Source: an uncultured Paracoccaceae bacterium (GTDB taxonomy: Bacteria; Pseudomonadota; Alphaproteobacteria; Rhodobacterales; Rhodobacteraceae). Taken from it: DNA of 64,000 nt. The DNA is taken from positions 215,978 to 279,977 of the forward strand of contig CALSOO010000002.1 of assembly GCA_943787985.1 (NCBI GenBank). Direction: 5' to 3'. The first letter of the stretch is position 1; every line of letters starts with the position of its first letter. Below are positions 18,651 through 27,395 of this stretch, one piece after another. Made by a program: the position numbers and the translations under genes. The notes below the pieces were generated by a model, which was not told where the DNA came from, made no database searches, and was given only the letters and a program-made list of their open reading frames with translations.

Positions 18651-21647
18651 ATGAGTAACGCAGCGCGACATACCACGCCGGGCGGGCGCGCCTCCCCCCT
18701 CCCCGAGGGATGGGATCTGGATGTGATTGTCGAACAGTTGCGCGATGCGGGCGTCACGATCAGCTTGGACCGCCACATGCGGGCCCATGCTGTGCTGGCC
18801 CAGTTTCAAGAATTCGGCGCACGCCTGCATCCTGATGAGGCACAAAACTGGTTGGCCAGCTTGTTGTGCAGCGCCCGCGAAGAAACCGCCATTCTGAACA
18901 GTCTGCTCCACCCCAACCGTGCGGACACCAAATCAAAGGCGGTTCAACTTGGCAAAGTCGTCCGACTGGCCAGCCGCGCACAGGTGATCCGCTTTGTGGT
19001 CATTGCGCTTGGTCTTGTGATTGTTTTGGGCGGATTGCTCGCCAGCCTTGGCAACCTCAGCGACATCACACCTGACACCCCGCTTGAACCCGTGGTCGTC
19101 CAGCCGTCCGAAAACCCGTTGGTGGATGAAACAGAGCGTGTGATCATCGTCAAAGATCGCGCCGACTTGCCCCCTGAACGTGTGTTGCGTTTTGCCCTGA
19201 GCAGCATTTTACAGCCTCTCTACCTGATGCTGCCCTTTCTGTTTGCCGCGTGGCTTGTGGTGACGGGCAAACGCGCCCAAAAGGCCGCGCTGACCCGCAA
19301 GACGGCTTTGGGTAAAGAATTCCAGCAGATGAAAATACCCCGCCGCGCTCTTGCACCGGCGCGCAAGCCGCGCCTGCGTTGGGCGATGGAGCGGTTCAAG
19401 GCGCCGCGCCGTGAACCTGGCAAGCGTTTGGATGTGGACTCGACCGTTTCGGCGGCTGTAAACCGTCCGGGCTTATTTGACATTCGATACCTCGATGAAC
19501 GGCGCAACACCGAATACCTGATCCTTGCTGAAGGGCGATCCGTCAACGCGCACCGCCGTCTTGTCATCCGGCGCATCCAGCAGCGGTTGCACGCCAATGA
19601 CACCTCTTATGCCCAATACGATCTGGGCGCCGCCGTCGAACAAGCGGTGTTCGACAGTGGCAAACGCGACGGCCCGCCTCAAGAAGGGGTGTCGCAAATT
19701 CTCAAACGCTATGCCGGAGGGCGGCTGATCTTGTTTGGCACGGCCCAAGAGATTTTGGCCCGTCAGCGCCGCGCCACCTTTGCCACCAGTATCGCCAGAA
19801 TGGTTGAGGACTATCAGATCGTTATGGCGTTCATTCCCGTACCAAAAGGGCGCTGGGGACGGTCTGAAGCAGTGCTGAAAGACATGGGCGTTGCCTTGTT
19901 CGAAGCCAGCGACGCAGGTGTCATTGACGCAGGCCAAGCGATTGATGCGTTTTCCAACGACGGGCAAATGCCCCCGACCCGTATCGCGCAAAACCGCGAT
20001 GACCGCTTTTTGTCCTCCCTCAGGGTGAACAACGCACGCTACCTGTCTGACATCGCGCCGGACCCGCGCGAGACCGAAGATCTGGTACGCCAAGTCTTGG
20101 GCTATTTGGGCACCACAGATGGTATCACCCTTTTTGCCGCCCTCGCCGCCGTTCCGAGTTTTGACAATGACATGGTGTTGTACCTCAGCGATGAGATTCT
20201 GGGGCACCCTTTGGACGACGATATGGCGATGCGCCTGTCTGGATTGCCATGGATGGACACGCACCGCCTGCCCGACTGGTTGCGCCTTGCCGTGCTGCGC
20301 CAGATCCCGCAACGCACCAAAGTCAGGCTGCGGGAACAACTTGCCCTGATGTATGCAGGGCTGATGGATCAACGCGACGAGGAAATGAGCGACAGCACCA
20401 TCAACATTCTGAATACGCTCAACTTTGTGGACACAATCAAAGACCGTTTGGGCATGGGTGCTGGCGTTGTTGCGGGGGAAGCTGTGTTTTTGCGCTTTCT
20501 CGATGATGATCTGACGGATGATTTGGATCAGGACATCGGCCAGATCGACACCCATATTGACAACACGCGGCTGATCATTGCGTTTGGCATCGTCGCGTTC
20601 GGGGCGTTTTTGCAAGGCACGTTTGTGCGTGCCCTTGAGGCCCGTACCGAATTTTTTGCGGATACCCTTGATGCGCTGATCAGCCCGTTGCCCCTGCTTG
20701 TACTTTTGCTTCAGCTCCTCGCTGTCGCCGCCCTCAGATCTGGAGTCCCAATGGTACGGCGCTATAAATGGGCGCTTTGGCCGAGTGCTGTGGCTGTATA
20801 CATCGTTGCACTTTCGACGGTTTTCCTTGTTCAGCTCTATATCGGTTCAACCGAAAACACCGACCTCGAGATCGATAAGTTCCCATGGCCACCAATTCTC
20901 GTGCTTATAACGCTTCCCGCGGTGTTTCTGACCTGCCATCTGCTGTGGGATCAGTCAGCAAAGCTGACAATCAGGACGCCCCGGCAGACGAACAGGCATG
21001 GCCGGTCACAGATCGCAATATTCGTCGGATTGATGTCTGTCCTCATGTGTGTTGGCGGTGGATTTGAAATGATGACCAATGAGAACGGGTTTACGCCTAC
21101 AAATGAATACCTTGTCATCACGTCACTCATCTTTGGGACGATTTTTGCAGGTGCTATCGCGACAGTCTTCACGGCACCAAAACATGGTACGCACCCAAAA
21201 GCTGCGGTGGCGCAACGCAACATGACGCAGCATTGTGGTGTTTTTGTCGGGCAAGTTGCAGTGGCCAGCAGTGTGATTTTGACCACTCTGGCTCTGACCT
21301 TGGTTGCGCTTGATGTGATCCCTGTGTTGAAGACGCCAAATCTTGTCGACGGTCTTTCCGCAATCATTTTGGCACTGATCCTTGGGCTGGCCGTGTTGTC
21401 ACGCGCAGGTTTGTGGCGCTTGGCCAGCATTCACGCAGTTATGCTCTTCAGCACATCATTTATCACTGACATTTGGATCGACGCTGTTGCTGCAATTTTT
21501 GAAAGCCCGACGTTCGAAGTCATTACCCTTATCATCACAGCCCTTGGCCTGTTCGCGGCGTCGCTGTTCATAGACAGCCGCATCGCAGCACCTGTGGACC
21601 GGTTCATCGGTCGCCTCTTCCCTCAATATCAGCGGGAGGCATCATGA
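18651..21647 (+). CDS. large membrane protein with N-terminal helical and vWA-like cytoplasmic regions
   Basis: 998 residues, no family recognised with certainty. Residues 20-90 are helical and resemble the N-terminal region of CoxE/vWA partners of MoxR (VIVEQLRDAGVTISLDRH). Helices at 112-134 and 183-205 flank a periplasmic loop. A large cytosolic region follows, in which 285-425 has strands and a stretch VMAFIPVPKGRWGRSEAVL that recalls degenerate vWA domains. Residues 485-560 (LFAALAAVPSFDNDMVLYLSDEIL) recall modules found beside conflict-system NTPases. At least seven more helices lie between 640 and 975. It could be the membrane anchor or effector on which the AAA+ ATPase acts. Confidence 0.6.
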   Translation: MSNAARHTTPGGRASPLPEGWDLDVIVEQLRDAGVTISLDRHMRAHAVLAQFQEFGARLHPDEAQNWLASLLCSAREETAILNSLLHPNRADTKSKAVQLGKVVRLASRAQVIRFVVIALGLVIVLGGLLASLGNLSDITPDTPLEPVVVQPSENPLVDETERVIIVKDRADLPPERVLRFALSSILQPLYLMLPFLFAAWLVVTGKRAQKAALTRKTALGKEFQQMKIPRRALAPARKPRLRWAMERFKAPRREPGKRLDVDSTVSAAVNRPGLFDIRYLDERRNTEYLILAEGRSVNAHRRLVIRRIQQRLHANDTSYAQYDLGAAVEQAVFDSGKRDGPPQEGVSQILKRYAGGRLILFGTAQEILARQRRATFATSIARMVEDYQIVMAFIPVPKGRWGRSEAVLKDMGVALFEASDAGVIDAGQAIDAFSNDGQMPPTRIAQNRDDRFLSSLRVNNARYLSDIAPDPRETEDLVRQVLGYLGTTDGITLFAALAAVPSFDNDMVLYLSDEILGHPLDDDMAMRLSGLPWMDTHRLPDWLRLAVLRQIPQRTKVRLREQLALMYAGLMDQRDEEMSDSTINILNTLNFVDTIKDRLGMGAGVVAGEAVFLRFLDDDLTDDLDQDIGQIDTHIDNTRLIIAFGIVAFGAFLQGTFVRALEARTEFFADTLDALISPLPLLVLLLQLLAVAALRSGVPMVRRYKWALWPSAVAVYIVALSTVFLVQLYIGSTENTDLEIDKFPWPPILVLITLPAVFLTCHLLWDQSAKLTIRTPRQTNRHGRSQIAIFVGLMSVLMCVGGGFEMMTNENGFTPTNEYLVITSLIFGTIFAGAIATVFTAPKHGTHPKAAVAQRNMTQHCGVFVGQVAVASSVILTTLALTLVALDVIPVLKTPNLVDGLSAIILALILGLAVLSRAGLWRLASIHAVMLFSTSFITDIWIDAVAAIFESPTFEVITLIITALGLFAASLFIDSRIAAPVDRFIGRLFPQYQREAS

Positions 21648-23539
21648 GTGATCCGATGAGTTCAAGCGAAGCCGCGTTCGACAAGTCTTTGTCCAAATAT
21701 GACGAAGCTGCCAGAAACTTCGACGACAGCCCCTCAAAGCCTGCGCCCGACGCAGGCCCGTCAGAGGTGCAGCTGTGGGCGCGCGAATACCTTGATACGC
21801 CTGTGGCCTTGCTGCTGCTCTACCCGATCTGGTTCGTGGTTGTGAAATACACCGACGTCATTCTTAACCTGCACATCCTGACACTGGCCGCCTGCGTGAT
21901 CGCGGCGCGCCGCTGGGGCGTGCAGGCCATTCCGGCCCTTATGGTTCTGGGCATGCCCTTCCTGATCGGGTGGACCCATACCGAAGGGCGCATCACCGTG
22001 ACACCCGGCGGGGTCTGGACCATCGGGGCCATGGTTTTGCTGTTCCGCACGGCCCTTGATCCTGACCTCGTCACCGCCATACGCGCGAAACGCTGGGCAC
22101 GCAGCGATTGGGCCATCCTTTTGGCTTTGTGCAGTGCAGGAACGATCAGAACCGAAGCGTTTAGCATGGATGACGTCGTGTTGCTGGAACAACTGGCCGC
22201 GCAACCCGTGTTTGAAGCGGACGTCGGCTTTGACCCCATGTCCTATTTACTGCCCGTGTTGATGATTATGCTGGGCCTGCTCCAAGTGCCACGCGGGCCT
22301 GTGATCTTGTGCATTGTAGCCGGAATGGTCGTGGCATTCGCCCTCGCCCCGTTCTGGCCTGTGCCCACAAGCTACGGTGTGTATCTGACCGCCTTTCCCG
22401 GATTGTGGCCCAGCCAAGGCCTTGAAGCCATAATGCTGTTTTTGATCAGCCGGATTGCCGCGCAGTCACAAGGCGCTTTGGCTTTCACTTCAAGGGAGAT
22501 TTTTGTTCAAACCTGCATGCGCATTTTATTGCTGCCCGCTTTGATCCTGATGTGTTTGGGGGTCGAATTCAGCGTCTTGTTCGCGCAGTCGGGGCAATCG
22601 GCGTTTAACCTCGGCCAACACGTGAACGGGTATTTCATCGGCTTTTGGGGCGTCTTTGCGGCAACAATTCTGACCATGACATATCGCGTCATGGAAACGC
22701 GCCGCGACACAATCTACGTTTTTATGATGGGCGCCGCAGCATTTGGCGTGCTCACAACATTGTACATCTTGTTTGGGGTTATGTCGTCCGGCAACACCTT
22801 AACCGAGTCCTTTTTGGACACACTCACACGGGCGCTGCCCTTTTTGTTTGGCTCTGAAATTGAACCCATTATCGTGGATCAATTGGTTTTGCTGGACGTG
22901 TTTGATGTGTTTTCCGTCAATTGGAGCCCAAGCCTATTCATCGCTGACGCAGGGTTTGCCGCAATGTTACACGGTGTTGGCGTGGTGCTCGCCTATCGGT
23001 GGCTGGCCAAACCGTCTGCCGCCTACATTGGCCCGCCCCCCCTTGGCAATCGCACTGCCCCGCGCGGGATCATCACTGCGCTGATCAGCCCGATGCTGGG
23101 GTGGTTGGCCATCGGGCTGATGGTCTTCAACCTGAGCTACGTGGCCGCTGCAAACTGGTTTATCGACACCGCCCCAGAGGTCGATCTGTCCAGCGTGATT
23201 TCGCCAAAAGAACTGGCGGATGAAGTCGCCCGCTTTAACGATATGCGGCTCATGATTGAAATGATTGAGGAAAGCGCACCAAAAGACTATGAATTGCCTG
23301 AACTGATCACGGCACTCACCAACGAGATATCCGAAAATTTTGGTGAAATTGGGTTCATTCAGACCGAAGGCCCGAGTGAACAGTCAAACACGTCCGCGCT
23401 CCCGGGCCGCGGGGAGATCTCGTTCCTTTTTGACACGAATTTCGACCTCATCACACGACTCGAACAGTTGGTTTCCGAGGAGGTCAGTGCCTTGGCCCTC
23501 TTTCGCGTAACTCCTTCGGAGCAATCTACTGCCGATTGA
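21644..23539 (+). CDS. polytopic membrane protein, last gene of the protease/AAA+ operon
   Basis: 631 residues, overlapping the 998-residue protein by four bases (ATGA), so probably made in fixed ratio with it. A hydrophilic N-terminus of about 45 residues precedes roughly ten membrane helices between 50 and 505. The C-terminal 125 residues are soluble and acidic, with helices (FNDMRLMIEMIEESAPKDYEL) and a strand pair GEISFLFDTNFDL. No catalytic motif or known transporter signature was seen. By position it is the second membrane subunit, perhaps a pore or sensor, of the system that starts at 15553. Function is unknown. Confidence 0.6.
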   Translation: MSDPMSSSEAAFDKSLSKYDEAARNFDDSPSKPAPDAGPSEVQLWAREYLDTPVALLLLYPIWFVVVKYTDVILNLHILTLAACVIAARRWGVQAIPALMVLGMPFLIGWTHTEGRITVTPGGVWTIGAMVLLFRTALDPDLVTAIRAKRWARSDWAILLALCSAGTIRTEAFSMDDVVLLEQLAAQPVFEADVGFDPMSYLLPVLMIMLGLLQVPRGPVILCIVAGMVVAFALAPFWPVPTSYGVYLTAFPGLWPSQGLEAIMLFLISRIAAQSQGALAFTSREIFVQTCMRILLLPALILMCLGVEFSVLFAQSGQSAFNLGQHVNGYFIGFWGVFAATILTMTYRVMETRRDTIYVFMMGAAAFGVLTTLYILFGVMSSGNTLTESFLDTLTRALPFLFGSEIEPIIVDQLVLLDVFDVFSVNWSPSLFIADAGFAAMLHGVGVVLAYRWLAKPSAAYIGPPPLGNRTAPRGIITALISPMLGWLAIGLMVFNLSYVAAANWFIDTAPEVDLSSVISPKELADEVARFNDMRLMIEMIEESAPKDYELPELITALTNEISENFGEIGFIQTEGPSEQSNTSALPGRGEISFLFDTNFDLITRLEQLVSEEVSALALFRVTPSEQSTAD

Positions 23540-23994
23540 TACGAAGTGCGACGCGCAACAACGAGAATGGGTTCCGCAGACTCCAAGCCGCTTAACTTCT
23601 AACTTTTGGAAAAGTGGGGCGGATATGGTGCACATGCATCCACTTGTCCAAACTCTTACAAATTCGAAAAACCCTCATATTTGTAGCTGAATTTTTGCGA
23701 CCCTCAACTGTATTGGGGGGATCGGACCCAAAGCATCGAGCTGAATGGTGCTGTGCCAAAACGTTTAAACGCATTGTCTTTGCAAGTGCATTCGGCCGCA
23801 AAGGGCCCATACCGAAACGCCCAGTCTTGCAAGTAAGGACTGCTGCTACATTTCTCGCCCCCTTCGCATCGCAAATCGCGCCGCGTAGTCTTTAACGCAA
23901 AATTTGAAATCATGGCTTTCGCTCCCACCATGTCCAATGCACAGCGCCTCGGGTTTCTTTTTTGGCATTCCGTTTTCGGAATTTTCTTGTTTGA
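23540..23994. other. 455-base non-coding gap after the protease/AAA+ operon
   Basis: No convincing gene, tRNA or strong hairpin terminator is seen. Short open frames on both strands have no coding character. The region separates the plus-strand operon from the convergent acyl-CoA synthetase gene. Confidence 0.4.
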
Positions 23995-25659
23995 TCAGCC
24001 GGATAAATCGCCTTTGTCCTGCTGATCCTGTAGAATCCGCCACAGCACTTTACCGGCGGCTGATTTGGGCAGGCTCTCTACGATTTCAAGCAGACGCGGC
24101 ACTTTGTAGGCGGCCATATGGGTTTGCGCCCATTCGGCAAATTCGCCCGCTTCAAGGGTCATTCCGGGCCTGAGAACTGCCACCGCTTTGACGGTTTCAC
24201 CGCGGTAAACGTCCTTGGCGCTGATCACACAGACCTCGGCGATGGCAGGGTGTTGATAGAGCCGTGTCTCGACCTCAGCAGGCCAGACCTTGTAGCCTGA
24301 TGCGTTGATCATCCGCTTGAGACGGTCCACGATATAGAGGTTGCCTGCCGCGTCTTCACACGCCAGATCGCCGGTGCGTAAGAACCGCTTGCTGTCAAGG
24401 TCTAGGAAAGTCTCGGTGTTTGCCGCTACATTCTTCCAATAAGACAGCATGACCTGCGGCGCGCAGACCACCACCTCTCCAACCTCGCCCAAGGCGACGG
24501 GCTTTAGGGTGTCAGGGTCCAGCAGGCGAACCTCGGTTTGCATGGCGGGGATGCCGACGCATCCGGCTTTGGGTGCATGGACCGGATTGTTTGTGACGAG
24601 TCCCATAGTTTCGGTCATGCCGTAGACTTCGACAAAGTCGAGGCCCGTCAGGTTCTTCAGCCTTGCGGCGACTGCTTCGGGCATGGCACTGCCGCCGCCA
24701 AAGATCAGGCGCATGCTGCGCAGGTCACTTGCGACAAGGCCTTCGGTGTTCAGCAGGTCGATGACAGCCGTGGGCACAGTGCTCCAGCTGGTGACATTGT
24801 TCTGTTTGATCAGGCTTGCGGCGGCTTTGCGGTCCCAACGGGACATGATGACAAAGGTGGCAGCGGTGGATATTGCGACATTCATGATCCCTTGCATGCC
24901 AACGATATGGAACATCGGTGTGGCGCCCAGATGGACCTCGTCGCCGCCATAGCCGAACCACGCCGCGATACAGTCTACCCCTTGCAGGGCTGTCCGGTGG
25001 GTATGCACGCAGCCTTTGCCGCGTCCGGTCGAGCCAGAGGTATATGGCAGGGCGCATAGATCATCGGGGGCCAGATCAGGCGCATCAAACGGCAGATCTG
25101 CCGCCATGACTTCTGCCCAGTCCTCCACGCCAGCGGGCAGTGGGGCAAAGGGCGCGGTGATGATGTCGGGCAGCTCTATCATTGTGGTTTCGAGCAGTTC
25201 AGCGGCGTAATGGGCGGCAATCACATGCTCCAGCTCACCTGCGGTGATCAGGGGCAGAAGTTGGTCCACCACATCCTGAGCGGTCAGAACCGTGCGCACT
25301 TCGGCGTCGTTGCAGATATAGGCGACCTCGTCGCTGCGGTGCATTGCATTGATCGGCACGACAATGGCGCCCGCGCGGATCACGCCATAGAAGGCCGCAA
25401 TGAATTGCGGTGCGTTTTGCATATAAAGACCGACGCGGTCGCCCTTGGCCACGCCGCAAGCGGTTTGCAGATAAGCGGCGATTTTGGTGACTTCGACATC
25501 AAGCGCGGCATAGGTTTTCCCCGCGCCATAATAGATCAGGGCTGTCTTGTCGGGCGACTCCGCCGCCGCGCGGCGCAAATTGTCGTCCAATGTGCGGGTC
25601 ACGGGCGGCAGATGTGTCGGAACGCCTGGCGGCCAATGATCGAATTTTGATTGTGACAT
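23995..25659 (-). CDS. AMP-forming acyl-CoA synthetase (long-chain fatty acid-CoA ligase type)
   Basis: 554 residues from the ATG at 25659, preceded by GGGAGGAATGGC, a strong ribosome site. ANL-family motifs are present: the P-loop YTSGSTGRGKGCVHTH, FVEVYGMTETMG, the RTGDLACED hinge region with DRLKRMINASGYKVWPAEVE, and the catalytic Lys in PKSAAGKVLWRIL. It activates a carboxylic acid with ATP and CoA. As last gene of a minus-strand group with an aldehyde dehydrogenase, it may take over the acid which that enzyme makes. Chain length cannot be read from the sequence. Confidence 0.9.
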   Translation of the reverse strand: MSQSKFDHWPPGVPTHLPPVTRTLDDNLRRAAAESPDKTALIYYGAGKTYAALDVEVTKIAAYLQTACGVAKGDRVGLYMQNAPQFIAAFYGVIRAGAIVVPINAMHRSDEVAYICNDAEVRTVLTAQDVVDQLLPLITAGELEHVIAAHYAAELLETTMIELPDIITAPFAPLPAGVEDWAEVMAADLPFDAPDLAPDDLCALPYTSGSTGRGKGCVHTHRTALQGVDCIAAWFGYGGDEVHLGATPMFHIVGMQGIMNVAISTAATFVIMSRWDRKAAASLIKQNNVTSWSTVPTAVIDLLNTEGLVASDLRSMRLIFGGGSAMPEAVAARLKNLTGLDFVEVYGMTETMGLVTNNPVHAPKAGCVGIPAMQTEVRLLDPDTLKPVALGEVGEVVVCAPQVMLSYWKNVAANTETFLDLDSKRFLRTGDLACEDAAGNLYIVDRLKRMINASGYKVWPAEVETRLYQHPAIAEVCVISAKDVYRGETVKAVAVLRPGMTLEAGEFAEWAQTHMAAYKVPRLLEIVESLPKSAAGKVLWRILQDQQDKGDLSG

Positions 25660-25725
25660 GCCATTCCTCCCAAAATGCAAAGCGGCTGGCCCAAGATATC
25701 CAGGCCAGCCACGTTGTTATGATCC

Positions 25726-27261
25726 TTAGCTGATCGCGCGCGATTGTGTTTCGCGGCTGGTCAGCAGGCCGATGAAGCCGTTGAACGTCGGGGTCAGGAT
25801 CGCTGCACCCGCCGCAAGGATATAGCCGTGGCCACGGTTGATGTAATACTCGGGGATTACATCAAGATAATACCACAGTGCATGGCCCCACAGAACAATC
25901 GCAGGCGCAAAGGCAAAGTTCACGGCAAAGACCATCACCTCGTGCCACATGTTGTTGTTGCCGCGGTGTTCAAAGAACATGGCCAGCAGGGCGAACCCCA
26001 ACAAGGAAACGCCAGACACAAGGTAGAAACCGCCGCCTGATGTGACGGCCAAGCTTGGCTCCCCCAACTGATAGCCCCACAGCATTTGCTGAATGCCCGC
26101 ACCAATGGCGCTGACGTAAAAGATCCGGCGTGCGACACGTGACTGTTCATCACGGATCATCAGATAGATGCCGGAAACAATCGCACCCGAAATTCCCAAT
26201 CCGAACATCGCCGTTTGCAAGGTTTTCCCATCATACAAAGCGGCGTCGGCCGCAAGCGTCGTGGCTGGTACAATTTCGCTGATGACCGTCCAACTGCCCA
26301 AACCGGGGGAAAGGATATACATGGCCAGTGAGCTGATCACGGCAGTCACGGCGGCGAGGGTCAGGAACACCTTCAGGCCCATCGGCTGTGGCTCTATCGG
26401 GACAGGCGTTTTACGCACGGGCGATGCGGACCGGTTCCATGCAAACAGCAGGTAGCCAATCAGCAAGCACTGCCAGAAGGTCAGGATGTTCACCAGATTG
26501 TTGACCTCGCCTTGGGTCAGATGTGGGTAAATCTGGCCCAGAACGGCACAGTCATAGCGCTGGATCGGGGCATTCAGAAAGGCCGCGAACGTGTAGATCT
26601 GAAACCCCAGATGCAGCGCGAAATTCCGTTTCTTGATGAAATAGATCGCGAGAACCTGACAGATGACCGTGCTAAGGCCCAAAAACCAAAGCTGGATATG
26701 GAAGGCAAAGCCTTGAAAGGTCTCGTCAAAGGCTGTGTGCGACAGATGGTAAAACGAAGCAAAGCACATGACGAACAAGCCAACGATATAAAGACCGCCC
26801 ACGACACGATGCGCTTTGCGGTACATTTTGCGAAACATTGGTGTGAACTGGAATATGCCGAGGATCAGGCAGGCCCCGCCGAGCAGCATATGGAGGCTGA
26901 GCACCGATTGCTCGACTGGCTCCATGGTGACGTAGTGCAGCAGCGGATCGGTATTGCCGTTGCTGCCAAAGCCGAAATAGGTGCCGGTTAGCATGGCCGT
27001 CAGATTGTTCCAAAGCGGATAGACCTTCATCGCGTCTTCGGCAACTTCGGCGTAGGGAACGTGAAGATCGCTTTTTGCGGCAATCTCTGCCAGAAGTTGC
27101 GCCTCGTTCGGGATGTCCTTGATCGGCATCATGTGAAAGCCGGAATCCCAGACAAGGAAGCTGTAGAAGACAAGCATTACACAAAACGCTGCCCACAAGA
27201 TCATGGGTTTGGAGGCGAAGACGCCATTCTTTTTTGGCGGGTCAATAGACTGTATGGTCAT
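25726..27261 (-). CDS. DUF2306-type polytopic membrane protein
   Basis: 511 residues from the ATG at 27261. One N-terminal helix (ILWAAFCVMLVFYSFLVW) is followed by a soluble loop of about 80 residues. Then come roughly eleven more helices, with paired histidines in VLSLHMLLGGA, KAHRVVGGLYIVG and HIQLWFLG. The first half matches the DUF2306 pattern of a small membrane domain with conserved His residues that might hold heme. The second half is a further helical bundle. It lies between the aldehyde dehydrogenase and acyl-CoA synthetase genes. A role as redox partner or membrane carrier for that pathway is a guess from context. Confidence 0.65.
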   Translation of the reverse strand: MTIQSIDPPKKNGVFASKPMILWAAFCVMLVFYSFLVWDSGFHMMPIKDIPNEAQLLAEIAAKSDLHVPYAEVAEDAMKVYPLWNNLTAMLTGTYFGFGSNGNTDPLLHYVTMEPVEQSVLSLHMLLGGACLILGIFQFTPMFRKMYRKAHRVVGGLYIVGLFVMCFASFYHLSHTAFDETFQGFAFHIQLWFLGLSTVICQVLAIYFIKKRNFALHLGFQIYTFAAFLNAPIQRYDCAVLGQIYPHLTQGEVNNLVNILTFWQCLLIGYLLFAWNRSASPVRKTPVPIEPQPMGLKVFLTLAAVTAVISSLAMYILSPGLGSWTVISEIVPATTLAADAALYDGKTLQTAMFGLGISGAIVSGIYLMIRDEQSRVARRIFYVSAIGAGIQQMLWGYQLGEPSLAVTSGGGFYLVSGVSLLGFALLAMFFEHRGNNNMWHEVMVFAVNFAFAPAIVLWGHALWYYLDVIPEYYINRGHGYILAAGAAILTPTFNGFIGLLTSRETQSRAIS

Positions 27262-27395
27262 AACAAAAGTCTCATTTTCTATATGTTCCGGATGGGTAAA
27301 GGGATCAAACCTTCCCGTAGTGCCGGTTTGGCCCAACCCCGCCTGCGTCCTAAAAGGGCTGGCGGAGTGGGACGGTATAAAGTCGGGTCAGCCGA

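Noticed and set aside
19473..20615. 380-residue minus-strand frame inside the 998-residue gene
   Set aside because: It lies entirely antisense to a long gene with strong coding pattern and has no recognisable domain.
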